A model generated the notes under the pieces. It worked only from the letters and a program-made list of their open reading frames with translations, had not been told where the DNA came from and did not search any database. The translations under genes and the position numbers were made by a program. From CADEER01 sp965216585 (lineage in GTDB: Bacteria; Desulfobacterota; Binatia; HRBIN30; CADEER01): a stretch of 64,000 nt of DNA. The stretch's first letter is position 1. Each line of letters opens with the position of its first letter. Of the stretch, positions 34,843-43,593 are shown in pieces. The stretch spans positions 2,728,001 to 2,792,000 of the forward strand of contig CBDCGC010000003.1 of the NCBI GenBank assembly GCA_965216585.1, given 5' to 3'.

Positions 34843-36247
34843 AGCGGAGCTGGCAGCGCTGCGCAAGGAGGTCTCGGCGGTCGTCGGGCCCGAGTCGGTC
34901 GCCTGGGACGATGAAACTCTGGCCGGGCACCGGCACGACACCTGGCCACTCTCTCTGTTGCGCGCTCACCGCGGCGAGTTGCGCGACGATCCAGTCTGCG
35001 TCGTCTCACCGCAATCGGTGGAGCAGGTGGCGGCGCTGCTGCGCTTTGCCAACCAGCGTCGGCTTCCGGTTTTTCCCTTCGGCGCCGGCTCTGGCGTCTG
35101 CGGCGGCGTGCTGGTGGCGCCGGGGGCGATCGTCGTCGACATGCGGCGCATGAACCGGATTCTCGAGCTCGAGGAGATCTCTCTCTTTGCGCGCGTGCAG
35201 GCGGGAATGATGGGCAATGAATTCGAGGCCCAGCTCAACCGGAGTGGCTATTCGATGGGACACTTTCCCCAGTCGATCGATCTCTCGACGATCGGCGGCT
35301 GGGTGTCGACGCGGGCGGCGGGTCAGTTTTCCTCGCGCTACGGCTCGATCGAAGACATGTTGCTCGGGCTGGAAGTCGTCCTGGCGAGTGGCGAGAGCGT
35401 TCGTATCGCGCCGTCGCCCCGGCGCTCGGCCGGGCCCGACTTGCGCCATCTCTTTCTCGGCGCTGAGGGAACCCTGGGCATCGTGACGGAAGCGACCGTG
35501 CGCGTGTTTCCGCAGCCGGAAAGTCGCCGCATGAGCGCTTTCTCGTTCGCCGACTTCGACAGTGGGTTGCAGGCGATTCGCCACCTCGTGCGCAGCGGTT
35601 GGCGGCCGCCTGTGTTGCGGTTGTACGACGCCGCCGAAACCGGCCGTCACTTTGGCCAATGGGCCGACGACGACGCTTGTTTCCTGCTCATCCTGAGTGA
35701 AGGGAACGTCGCCCTGTGCAGCGCCGAAGCCGACGGCTGTCGCGAGATCTGCACGTCGATGCAGGGCACCGAAATCGGCGAGGAGCCGGTCGCGCACTGG
35801 TTGCAGGAGCGCAATCACGTCCCCAGCCTGAGCGATCTCGTCGCCAAGGGCTTCGTCGTCGACACCGTCGAAGTCACGGCGGATTGGACTCACATCGGCG
35901 AGCTCTACCGCACCGTCATCGAAGCGGTCGGCGAGGTCGAGAGTCTGCTCCTGGTTTCGGGACACAGCTCGCATTCGTACGCGCAGGGAACCAACATATA
36001 CTTTACCTTCATCGCGCAACCGGAGGATCCCGCCAACGGAGAGTCGATCTATCTCGAGTGTTGGCGGCGCGCCATGGATGCGACCGTGCGTTGCGGCGGC
36101 TCGATTTCACACCATCATGGGATCGGCCGCTTGCGCCGGGCGTGGATGCGCGACGAGCACGGCGCCGGTATCGAGGTCATGCGTGCGCTCAAGGACGCCC
36201 TCGATCCAAACGCGATCCTGAACCCGGGCGCCTTGCTTCCCGACTGA
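34835..36247 (+). CDS. FAD-binding oxidase, alkylglycerone-phosphate synthase-like
   Basis: A 470-residue VAO-type flavoprotein. FAD-binding segment VFPFGAGSGVCGG (about 83-95). FPQSIDLSTIGGWVSTRAAGQFSSRYGSIEDM (about 144-175) and the late SHHHGIGRLR (about 425) are the two stretches that tie it to alkyl-DHAP synthase (AGPS) rather than glycolate or lactate oxidases. AGPS exchanges the acyl of acyl-DHAP for a fatty alcohol, making the ether bond of ether lipids. It sits between glpD and glpK with an eight-base overlap upstream, so its substrate is very likely DHAP- or glycerol-phosphate-derived. A plain glycerol-phosphate or hydroxy-acid oxidase remains possible. Confidence 0.82.
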   Translation: MAEAELAALRKEVSAVVGPESVAWDDETLAGHRHDTWPLSLLRAHRGELRDDPVCVVSPQSVEQVAALLRFANQRRLPVFPFGAGSGVCGGVLVAPGAIVVDMRRMNRILELEEISLFARVQAGMMGNEFEAQLNRSGYSMGHFPQSIDLSTIGGWVSTRAAGQFSSRYGSIEDMLLGLEVVLASGESVRIAPSPRRSAGPDLRHLFLGAEGTLGIVTEATVRVFPQPESRRMSAFSFADFDSGLQAIRHLVRSGWRPPVLRLYDAAETGRHFGQWADDDACFLLILSEGNVALCSAEADGCREICTSMQGTEIGEEPVAHWLQERNHVPSLSDLVAKGFVVDTVEVTADWTHIGELYRTVIEAVGEVESLLLVSGHSSHSYAQGTNIYFTFIAQPEDPANGESIYLECWRRAMDATVRCGGSISHHHGIGRLRRAWMRDEHGAGIEVMRALKDALDPNAILNPGALLPD

Positions 36248-36259
36248 GCGAGCGATCGC

Positions 36260-37723
36260 GTGTACGTTCTTGCCATCGACGAGGGGACGACCGGTGTGCG
36301 GGCGCTGGTTTTCGATGAGCACGGCCGCATGCTGGGCGGCGCTTACGAAGAGGTTTCCGCTCTCTACCCGCAACCTGGGCTGATCGAGCAGGACGCTCGG
36401 CACCTGTGGGAGAAAACACTGGCAGTGACGCGCCGGGCGCTCGTCGAGTGCGGCATCGGCGCCGCTGATCTCTCTGCCGTCGGCGTTGCGACGCAGCGGG
36501 CGACCGTAGTGGTGTGGGATCGCGCCAGCGGCGAGCCGGTGTGTCCGGCCATCGGGTGGCAGGATACCCGCGCCGCCGACCGCGTCGACGCGTTGTTGGC
36601 GGAGGGCATCATCGTCACCGCTCAGGCGTCGGCGACCAAGCTCGAGTGGCTGCTGCGCGAGGTTCCCGATTTGCGCAAGCGTGCCGAGGCCGGCGAGCTC
36701 TGTTTCGGCGGCGTCGACTGTTGGATCGTCTGGCAGCTCACCGGTGGTGCGGCGCACGTGACCGATCACTCGAACGCGTCGTGCACGGCGATGACGGATC
36801 CCTTCACCGGCGAGTGGTCTGCCGACGTGCTGGCTGGCTTGGGTGTGCCGGGATCGATGATGCCCCGGGTCGTCGAGACCAGTGGTGTCTGCGCCGAAAC
36901 TTCGGCGGATGTGCTCGGTGCCGTCGTACCGATCGCCGCCATTGCCGGCGATCAGCAGGCGGCGATGTTTGCCGAGCTCGCCCTCGACAAAGGCGAGGCA
37001 AAGATCACCTACGGCACCTCGGGAATGGTCGACATCAACACCGGCGACTCGCTCATTCTCTCAGAGAATGGCGCCTACCCCTTGGTGGCGTGGTGTCTGG
37101 CCGGCGAGCGCACCTGGTGTCTGGAAGGAACCGTCGTCACCGCGGGTGCCGCAGTGCAGTGGCTGCGCGACGGTCTCGGGATCATCGACAGTCCGGCGCA
37201 GACCGGTCCGCTCGCCGCTTCGGTTGCCGACAGCGGCGGCGTCTGGGTCGTCCCCGCGCTGCAGGGCCTGGGGACACCGCACATGGATTTCGACGGACGC
37301 GCGGTCGTCGGTGGAATATCGCGCCACACCACCGCCGCGCACGTCGTGCGGGCGCTCTTCGATGGTATCGCCTGCCGCACACGCGAAGCGCTCGACGCCT
37401 TGGGCGCCGACGTCGGCACGCCGCGGCCGGAGCGCTTGCGCGTCGATGGCGGCGCGGCGGCGAACGACGTCCTCCTGCAGTCGCTCGCCGATACGCTCGG
37501 ACAGCCGGTCGAACGGCCTGAAACCGTGCAAGCTACGGCGTTGGGAATCGCCTTCCTCGCGGGCTTGGCGACCGGCGTCTGGAGCGGCGTCGACGAGCTG
37601 CGCCAGACTTGGCGTTCGGGGGGACTCTTCGAACCGTCGATCAGCGAGGACGAGCGCGAGCAACGCTACGACGCCTGGCGCAAGGTCGTTGCCGCCGCCC
37701 GCCTCGGTTCACTCGGCGGGTAG
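36260..37723 (+). CDS. glpK: Glycerol kinase (FGGY family)
   Basis: A 487-residue kinase phosphorylating glycerol to sn-glycerol 3-phosphate. N-terminal phosphate loop reads DEGTTGVRALVFD, where typical GlpK has DQGTT. GYE-type catalytic-region WQDTRAADR, ITYGTSGMVDINTG, and the C-terminal RVDGGAAANDVLLQSLADTLGQPVERPE plus ATALGIAFLAGLA closely follow glycerol kinases. GTG start at 36260, 12 bases after the preceding stop. With glpD it makes a complete glycerol-to-DHAP route. No GlpF facilitator is nearby. A related polyol as substrate cannot be excluded because of the Gln-to-Glu change. Confidence 0.88.
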   Translation: MYVLAIDEGTTGVRALVFDEHGRMLGGAYEEVSALYPQPGLIEQDARHLWEKTLAVTRRALVECGIGAADLSAVGVATQRATVVVWDRASGEPVCPAIGWQDTRAADRVDALLAEGIIVTAQASATKLEWLLREVPDLRKRAEAGELCFGGVDCWIVWQLTGGAAHVTDHSNASCTAMTDPFTGEWSADVLAGLGVPGSMMPRVVETSGVCAETSADVLGAVVPIAAIAGDQQAAMFAELALDKGEAKITYGTSGMVDINTGDSLILSENGAYPLVAWCLAGERTWCLEGTVVTAGAAVQWLRDGLGIIDSPAQTGPLAASVADSGGVWVVPALQGLGTPHMDFDGRAVVGGISRHTTAAHVVRALFDGIACRTREALDALGADVGTPRPERLRVDGGAAANDVLLQSLADTLGQPVERPETVQATALGIAFLAGLATGVWSGVDELRQTWRSGGLFEPSISEDEREQRYDAWRKVVAAARLGSLGG

Positions 37724-37736
37724 CAAGCATTCGCAC

Positions 37737-37777
37737 ACCGGTACTGGGCGGGGCCAATCCCCCTGCCCGGTACCGGT
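37737..37777. terminator. Bidirectional terminator-like hairpin
   Basis: Arms starting ACCGGTAC and ending GTACCGGT, continuing through GGGC/GCCC and GGGG/CCCC with two mismatches, around CCAAT. It lies 14 bases after the glpK stop and 50 bases from the convergent outer-membrane gene stop. Strong stem, no clear T-run. Confidence 0.6.
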
Positions 37778-37826
37778 AGATGGGTATGGATGTCGTGCCG
37801 ACCAGATGCGCGTGTGCGGGTGGGGA

Positions 37827-38696
37827 TCAGTTCCAGAGCACGCCGATGCCGGCGCCGGCGCCCCATTCGCCGCGCGATAGGCCGGACTTGGTGTTGAGGC
37901 CCCAGCGCGAAGAGTAACTTCCTTTCGACCCAGCGGTGCCGCCCGAGATTCCGTAGGAGCCACTGGCGGAGAGCTGCAGGTCGAGCTTGCCGAGCTCGAT
38001 CAGATAGTCGAGACCCGGCTGGACGGCGACGACGTTGCGGTCGTTTCCTTCGGTGAACTGCTGGCCGGCGATCTCGAGGCGCAGGCCGAGCTTGTCGAGC
38101 ACCGGCACCTTGACCGCTCCGCCGTAGAGGATCGACTCGGGTGCGCCGTTGGCGCGGTGGTGATTGATGAAGTTGTAGCCGATGTGGAGGTTGAGGTCGG
38201 CCGGACCGAGGTGCGCCGTTCCGGTTACGAAAGGCAGGACCGCCACTTCTCCGGTGCTGATGCCGACACTCTCGCCGCCGCCGGGGAAAGTGATCATCAG
38301 GCCGGCGCCGAAGTCGAAGGCTTCTTTGCGCAGGGGAACGTATTTCAAGTGGGTGCGAATATCGCCGACATCGTCCTGGCCGGGGCCACGGGCGTCGCCG
38401 CGGTTGGTGTGGTAGGGAATGACGACGCCACCCTGGAACATGGTACCGCCCATCAGCAGGCGAATCTCACCGGTTGCCGATTCCTGCTCGGTCGAGGTGC
38501 TGCCGAACGTAACCGTGTCATCCTTGGTGTAGAATCCGGCGATGCCGAAGTACGAGCCTGTGACGGTGTCGAACTCCAGGTGATCAAAGTTGCGGATTTG
38601 CAACTTGGTTGTCTCGTCGGCGAGGCCTTGCTGTGCGAAGACGAACAAGAATGCACTGCCGATCGAGATGATTGCCCACCGAGCGGTTCTACCCAT
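37827..38696 (-). CDS. Outer-membrane beta-barrel protein, unknown substrate
   Basis: 289 residues. Signal peptide about 1-26 (AQQGLA-DE). The mature part alternates polar and hydrophobic residues with many Gly/aromatic strands (GEIRLLMGGTMFQGGVVIP, LGLRLEIAGQQF, LDLQLSASGSYGISGG) and ends in a hydrophobic-aromatic pair (GVLWN), as in barrels of the phenol-degradation MetA/transporter-associated type. Start is the ATG at 38696 with AAAGGGGG upstream. It converges on glpK. Perhaps a porin, but nothing shows the cargo. Confidence 0.72.
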   Translation of the reverse strand: MGRTARWAIISIGSAFLFVFAQQGLADETTKLQIRNFDHLEFDTVTGSYFGIAGFYTKDDTVTFGSTSTEQESATGEIRLLMGGTMFQGGVVIPYHTNRGDARGPGQDDVGDIRTHLKYVPLRKEAFDFGAGLMITFPGGGESVGISTGEVAVLPFVTGTAHLGPADLNLHIGYNFINHHRANGAPESILYGGAVKVPVLDKLGLRLEIAGQQFTEGNDRNVVAVQPGLDYLIELGKLDLQLSASGSYGISGGTAGSKGSYSSRWGLNTKSGLSRGEWGAGAGIGVLWN

Positions 38697-38873
38697 GGAT
38701 AACCCCCTTTGACGAGAACGACTGGTTTCGCTGGTTTCCCGGACGATGGGAGCGCTTGCCTCTCATCGCCGCAGCACTGATTTGCGGCAGCATGTCGATA
38801 TCGCAAATCGAATGCAAGCGCTCGCGAATGCGGTTGCCGCTGTGGCCGAGCACGCGTTAGGATCGCCGATCTC
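38697..38873. promoter_or_regulatory. Divergent intergenic region, outer-membrane gene / gshA
   Basis: 177 bases between two divergently transcribed genes, so both promoters should be here; none could be placed with confidence. A six-base inverted repeat GCCGCA/TGCGGC lies at 38766-38786. Confidence 0.3.
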
Positions 38874-40250
38874 ATGTCCCAATACGTAGCAGACAGCTCG
38901 GCGGCGACGCCGGTCGAGAACCTCGATCAGCTCATCGACTATTTCGTCGCTGCCGCCAAGCCGAGTGACGCCTGGGGAATCGGTACAGAGTACGAAAAAG
39001 TAGCAGTGCGCCTGGAGGACGGTCATGCCGTACCGTTTTCCGGTCCGCGCGGTATCGAAGCGTTGCTCACCGGCTTGGCGGAGCGGTACGAGTGGGAGCC
39101 GCTGCAGGAGGTTGGGCGAACCGTGGCCCTGGGCGGCGAGAAGGCATCGATCACCTTGGAGCCGGGCGGCCAATTGGAGCTCAGCGGCGAAGTCTGCGAC
39201 AGCGTCCACTGCGCCCACGCCGAGTTGCGGCGTCACATCGAAGAAATCGTCGCCGTCGGCGATACCATGCAGATCGCCTTTCTCGGTCTCGGGATGCAGC
39301 CGATCAGCCGGGTCGAGGAGATTGAATGGGTGCCCAAGCGGCGCTACGCGATCATGCGCCCGTACATGAGTCGGGTCGGCACCATGGGTCAGCGAATGAT
39401 GGCGCAGACGGCGACGGTCCAGGTCAACCTCGACTACGCGAGCGAAGCGGACGCCATGAGCAAAATGCGCCTCGGTATGGCGTTGTCGCCGCTGCTCTAC
39501 GCGATGTTCGCCAACTCGCCTCTGTGCGACGGCGACCTGAACGGCTTTGTATCCTTCCGCGGCCACATCTGGACAGACACCGATCCGGCGCGCTGCGGTC
39601 TGTTGGACTTCATCTTCGAGGACAGTGCCGGTTTCGATCGCTACGCTGAGTATGCGCTCGACGTGCCGATGTATTTCATCGTGCGCGACGACGAGTGGAT
39701 CGACATGACGAGCTCTACATTTCGCGACTACCTGCGCGACGGTGTCGGCCAGCATCGCGCCACCATGGCGGACTGGGATTCACACCTGACGACGCTCTTT
39801 CCCGAGGCCCGGCTCAAGCGCTACATCGAGCTGCGTTCGGTCGACAGCCAGGCACCCGAGCTCATGCTCGCCGTCCCGGCGCTGGCCAAGGGAATCTTCT
39901 ACGACGACGACTGCGTGCTGGCGGCGTGGGATCTCGTCAAGAAGTGGACCCTCGGAGAGCGCGCGGAACTCTATCAGATGGCGCACCGGCGCGGGTTGCA
40001 CACGAGAGCCGGCACGGCTTCCTTTCGCGATCTGGCCGTCGAGCTGCTGGCGATTGCTCGCGTTGGCTTGCAACGACAAGACGTTCGCAACGATCGCGGC
40101 GAGGACGAGAGAATCTACCTGGATGCCATCACTGAGCTCGCCGCGGCGGGCCGCTGTCCTGCCGATCTGGTGATCGACAAGTGGAAGGGGCAGTGGAACC
40201 AAAACGTATCGCGCCTGATCGACGGTAGCTCCTACGGCGTTGCGGCTTGA
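38874..40250 (+). CDS. gshA: Glutamate-cysteine ligase (plant/alphaproteobacterial type)
   Basis: A 458-residue enzyme making gamma-glutamylcysteine, the first step of glutathione synthesis, in the cytoplasm. GIGTEYEKVAV (about 35-45) is the ATP/metal-binding start. LEPGGQLELSG, QTATVQVNLDY and the later RTGTAS-like HTRAGTASFRD fit the GCS2 family of plants and proteobacteria, not the enterobacterial GshA family. EgtA of ergothioneine synthesis is related, but no egt gene is nearby. The stop TGA shares its last base with the ATG of the next gene. Confidence 0.93.
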   Translation: MSQYVADSSAATPVENLDQLIDYFVAAAKPSDAWGIGTEYEKVAVRLEDGHAVPFSGPRGIEALLTGLAERYEWEPLQEVGRTVALGGEKASITLEPGGQLELSGEVCDSVHCAHAELRRHIEEIVAVGDTMQIAFLGLGMQPISRVEEIEWVPKRRYAIMRPYMSRVGTMGQRMMAQTATVQVNLDYASEADAMSKMRLGMALSPLLYAMFANSPLCDGDLNGFVSFRGHIWTDTDPARCGLLDFIFEDSAGFDRYAEYALDVPMYFIVRDDEWIDMTSSTFRDYLRDGVGQHRATMADWDSHLTTLFPEARLKRYIELRSVDSQAPELMLAVPALAKGIFYDDDCVLAAWDLVKKWTLGERAELYQMAHRRGLHTRAGTASFRDLAVELLAIARVGLQRQDVRNDRGEDERIYLDAITELAAAGRCPADLVIDKWKGQWNQNVSRLIDGSSYGVAA

Positions 40251-41860
40251 TGCCGAAGCGCGGCGATGCGGTTCGCAGTGGACCGCTGGCGGATCGCTAC
40301 TCACTGGCCCTGCTGGCACTGATCGCCACCGTCGCGGCGATCGCCTACTGGCCTTCGTTCAGTGTTCCATATCAATTCGACGATTACGCGCGCATTTCCG
40401 GTAACTGGCACCTGCAGCAACGCCACTGGATCAAGGGCATCGCGCAAATGGGGGGCGTGCGCATCCTCCCGTCGGCGACGCTGGCGTTGAACTTCGCCAT
40501 CTCCGGAAACGAAACCTGGAGCTTTCACGTCGTCAATCTCGCGGTGCACCTGCTGGCGACGGTGTTTGTGTTTTGCCTGGCTTGGTCGTTGTCGCAAACA
40601 CCGAGGTTGGCCGGTACGGAGGTAGCCGCGCGGCCGCGGTTCTTCGCCGCCTGCGCGGCGGCGCTCTTTGCCTGCCACCCATTGCAGACGCAAGCGGTGA
40701 CGTACATCGTGCAGCGCTCGGCTGCGATGGCGACGATGTTCTACGTCGCCAGCGCCTATGCCTACGTCGCCGGTCGACTGGCGCAGGCGAGCGACCGTTC
40801 GAACGGCTACCGGCACTTCGCGCTGGCAATCGCCGCCGCCGCGGCGGCGCTACTCTCGAAGGAGAACGCCGTAACCCTGCCGCTGGCGATCGTGCTGATC
40901 GAGGTCGCCTTCTTCGGCCGCCGTCAGCTGCGCAACCTGCTGCGCGCCGGCATGTGGCTGGCGCCGGTGGTGGCGCTGCCAGTGCTCTTGAAGCTGGTCG
41001 CCTGGTGGATTCGCGCCGGTGGCAAGTCGAAGGGCAGTCTGATCGGTTCCTTCCTGCAGGCGGTGTTCAGCCAAGGCTGGCGCGATGGTCCGGCGGTCGA
41101 ATCGCTGGACTACTTTCTGACCCAGATGATCGTGCTGCCGCGCTATCTGCGCCTGGTTGCTCTTCCCTTCGGCCTCAACGTCGATCACGACGTCCCGCTG
41201 GTCGAAGGGGTCGACGCGGTGGTGATCGCCGGGATGCTCTCGTTGGCAGCGCTGTTGGCGGTGGCGGTGCTCGCTCTGCGCAGGGCGCCGCTGCTCGCCT
41301 TTGGCCTCCTTTGGTTCTTCCTCACGCTCAGCCTCGAGTCGAGTTTCATCCCTCTCTACGACACGATGATGGAGCATCGGATGTACATGGCGATGCCGGG
41401 GGTGGCGGTTCTGGTCGCCGCGTGTTTGGCGTATTTCGATGCCCGCCACGCCAGCGCCGCGAAAGTTGCTGCCTGTGCGATGGTCGCCGTTCTGTCGGTA
41501 CTTACTTTCGAGCGCAACCAGGTCTGGCAAAGCGCGCTTTCGCTGTGGTCGGATGCGGCAGAAAAGTCGCCTGGCAAGGCGCGGGTTCACGTCAACGTCG
41601 GCGTCGCCCACCACGGCAGGGGCGAGCTCGATGAAGCGATCGCGTCGTATTGCCGCGCGATTGCCGCCGATGCATCAGTACCCGTGGCGCGCGACAACAT
41701 CGAGATCGCGCTCGAACAGCAAGGGCGGTTGCAGGAAGTTCTGCGCCGCGTCGAGCTCTCGGCGGTCGATCACCCGAGCGCACCCGAAGGTTCGATCGTG
41801 CTCGACTACGACCTGTCGAGCGTCGTCTGCCGGTCACACGAAAACGGGGAGAGGCGTTGA
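40250..41860 (+). CDS. GT-C type membrane glycosyltransferase with C-terminal TPR
   Basis: 536 residues, about ten transmembrane segments. First loop holds FDDY (about 42-45), the acidic motif expected of polyprenol-sugar-using GT-C enzymes. FACHPLQTQAVTYIVQRSAAMATMFY (about 140-165) is the conserved loop of TMTC/tetratricopeptide O-mannosyltransferase-like proteins. The last 100 residues form TPR-like helices (NVGVAHHGRGELDEAIASYCRAI). Probably glycosylates exported proteins. Starts at 40250, sharing a base with the gshA stop; the functional link to gshA is unclear. Confidence 0.8.
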   Translation: MPKRGDAVRSGPLADRYSLALLALIATVAAIAYWPSFSVPYQFDDYARISGNWHLQQRHWIKGIAQMGGVRILPSATLALNFAISGNETWSFHVVNLAVHLLATVFVFCLAWSLSQTPRLAGTEVAARPRFFAACAAALFACHPLQTQAVTYIVQRSAAMATMFYVASAYAYVAGRLAQASDRSNGYRHFALAIAAAAAALLSKENAVTLPLAIVLIEVAFFGRRQLRNLLRAGMWLAPVVALPVLLKLVAWWIRAGGKSKGSLIGSFLQAVFSQGWRDGPAVESLDYFLTQMIVLPRYLRLVALPFGLNVDHDVPLVEGVDAVVIAGMLSLAALLAVAVLALRRAPLLAFGLLWFFLTLSLESSFIPLYDTMMEHRMYMAMPGVAVLVAACLAYFDARHASAAKVAACAMVAVLSVLTFERNQVWQSALSLWSDAAEKSPGKARVHVNVGVAHHGRGELDEAIASYCRAIAADASVPVARDNIEIALEQQGRLQEVLRRVELSAVDHPSAPEGSIVLDYDLSSVVCRSHENGERR

Positions 41861-41872
41861 GCCTCTCCCCGT
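41844..41872. terminator. Terminator hairpin containing a stop codon
   Basis: Perfect 12-bp stem ACGGGGAGAGGC / GCCTCTCCCCGT with loop GTTGA. The TGA stop of the glycosyltransferase gene lies in the loop. On the minus strand the stem is followed by TTTT, so it is a good Rho-independent terminator for the convergent gene at 41898 and possibly works both ways. Confidence 0.75.
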
Positions 41873-41897
41873 GAAATTCACACTACCGGTTTGAACG

Positions 41898-42302
41898 CTA
41901 CGGAAGAATCGTCTTCGTCGATGGGAGACAGAGCAGGAAGGCCTTCTTCGCTTGCAACTGCAGAGTTCCCAACTGGTTGACGACTTCGACGCTCGGCCGC
42001 GCCGACGGAACCAGCTTCGGGCCCTTGACCTTGTAGCAGGTGAGATGGTCGTCGGTGTTGAGAATGCCCTCACCGTTCTTGTCGACCGGGTTGCAGAACA
42101 CGAAGGGCCGCTTCGCCTCGAAGGTTCCGTCGTTGATTCCGAACTGGTCGGTCAACGTCACCGGTGTGTTCAGAAACTTCGGATTCTTCAGGTCTTTGAC
42201 CTTATAACACTTGTAGTGGTCGAGATTGAACTGGGCCGCTGCCGGTGCCGCCATGGCCAGCGTCAAGACGGCGGCGAGCAGGTAGCCTGAAAATATACGC
42301 AT
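41898..42302 (-). CDS. Secreted two-repeat Cys-Tyr-Lys protein, unknown function
   Basis: 134 residues. Signal peptide ends at AAAAQ (about residue 24). Two tandem copies of a ~55-residue unit follow: the first opens DHYKCYKVKD and ends VFCNPVDKN, the second opens HLTCYKVKG and ends FLLCLPS. Each has two cysteines, likely a disulfide, and a middle with DQFG or NQLG. I know this module as a recurrent uncharacterised secreted domain (DUF7450-like) in deltaproteobacterial metagenome bins; the function is unknown. ATG at 42302 with GGGGGA upstream. Confidence 0.78.
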   Translation of the reverse strand: MRIFSGYLLAAVLTLAMAAPAAAQFNLDHYKCYKVKDLKNPKFLNTPVTLTDQFGINDGTFEAKRPFVFCNPVDKNGEGILNTDDHLTCYKVKGPKLVPSARPSVEVVNQLGTLQLQAKKAFLLCLPSTKTILP

Positions 42303-42513
42303 GAGTACTTCCCCCTGATCCGTACTGCCAGTTCAGTGCCCGTTCCGCTGGTGCGGTGGACCTCCCAGATATGCTACGGCGCTGGCGCGTAAGTCAAGAG
42401 AATTGAGGAGAAGGCGGCCAAAACGCGAGCGACGGTACAAATTTGCTCCGGCGGGATTCGCCTTGCCCGGGGAGTGCTTGCGGCGTTTCGGAGCGCTGGC
42501 TACGGTCACTCGG

Positions 42514-43593
42514 ATGATCGGGGTTGGTCGAGGGGGATTGCCGCGCGGCGCCGTGCTGGCTGCTTTGGTGCTCGCGGGGTGCCAGACGGGTGGCAGCCCC
42601 AGCGAGGGGCCCGGCACGGAGGTCGTAGCGGCGGCGCCCGAGTCGGTGGACGCGGCGGCGGCAGAAACGGCCGGCGAGGCTTTCGCCGAGCTGATGGTTG
42701 CCGTGTCGGCCGGCGAGAGCGCCCGGGTTGGCGAGCTGACCCAATCGGGGATCGATCTGAACCGACAAACGGAAGAAGGTTGGACGCCGCTCCTCGCCGC
42801 TGCTCACCATGGACACCTACCGATTGCGCAGCGGCTTCTCGACGCCGGCGCCGCTGTCGACGGTGCCAACGCGGCTGGCGAGGTGCCGCTGTTGAAAGCG
42901 GTCGAGGCCGGCCACGTTGAAATGGCAAAGGTGTTGCTGGCGCGCAAGGCGCAGGTCGAGGGTAGGAGCCAACGCGGCTGGACGCCTCTGATGGCGGCAG
43001 CTTTCGACGGCCGCGTCGAGCTCATCGAGGCATTGATCGAAGCAGGAGCGAAGATCAACGCGCAAGACAGCCTCGGTCCCAGCGCTTTGGTTCGCGCCGC
43101 CGGCAACGGCTACGCCGATGCGGTACGGGTTCTGCTCGCGCACGGTGCGACCGTCGACCTCGCCGACAACGAGGGGGTGACGGCGCTGACCGCGGCGTCG
43201 GTCAAGGGGCACTTGGATGTAGTGCGCCTGCTCATTGCCGCGGGCGCCGACGTCAACGCGACCAGCAAAGATGGGTGGACACCCTTACTCGTCGCCGCCG
43301 CCGGCGGCTTCAGCGAAATCGTCGAGTTGCTCCTCGACCGGGGCGCGCACATCGACGTGCAGGGAAAGAACGATATGTCGGCGCTGATGCTGGCGGCGGT
43401 CAACGATTACGCCGAGACGGTTGCAATCTTGGTGAACCGCGGCGCCCGCACCGACCTGCGCAACGTCGAGAAAGAGACTGCCTCGGAAATTGCCAGGTTT
43501 TGGGACCACGAAGAGGTGATCCAGGTGTTCGACGCCGCGGCGGCCGGTGGCGCGGCGGCGCCTGTCGTCGAAGCGCCCGAGACGGCGCCGTGA
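42514..43593 (+). CDS. Ankyrin-repeat lipoprotein
   Basis: 359 residues. Lipobox VLAGC puts the lipidated cysteine near residue 21, so the protein is membrane-anchored on the periplasmic side. After an Ala/Glu-rich linker come eight to nine ankyrin repeats (GWTPLLAAAHHGHLPIAQRLL, ALTAASVKGHLDVVRLL and others) to about residue 335, then an Ala/Pro-rich tail. Start is the ATG that gives the lipoprotein signal. Its stop overlaps the GTG of the SAM hydrolase gene. Protein-protein interaction role inferred; partner unknown. Confidence 0.86.
   Translation: MIGVGRGGLPRGAVLAALVLAGCQTGGSPSEGPGTEVVAAAPESVDAAAAETAGEAFAELMVAVSAGESARVGELTQSGIDLNRQTEEGWTPLLAAAHHGHLPIAQRLLDAGAAVDGANAAGEVPLLKAVEAGHVEMAKVLLARKAQVEGRSQRGWTPLMAAAFDGRVELIEALIEAGAKINAQDSLGPSALVRAAGNGYADAVRVLLAHGATVDLADNEGVTALTAASVKGHLDVVRLLIAAGADVNATSKDGWTPLLVAAAGGFSEIVELLLDRGAHIDVQGKNDMSALMLAAVNDYAETVAILVNRGARTDLRNVEKETASEIARFWDHEEVIQVFDAAAAGGAAAPVVEAPETAP

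Noticed and set aside
38874..40250. EgtA of ergothioneine synthesis
   Set aside because: Related family, but no egtB/C/D genes are near and the overall pattern fits glutathione-type GshA better.
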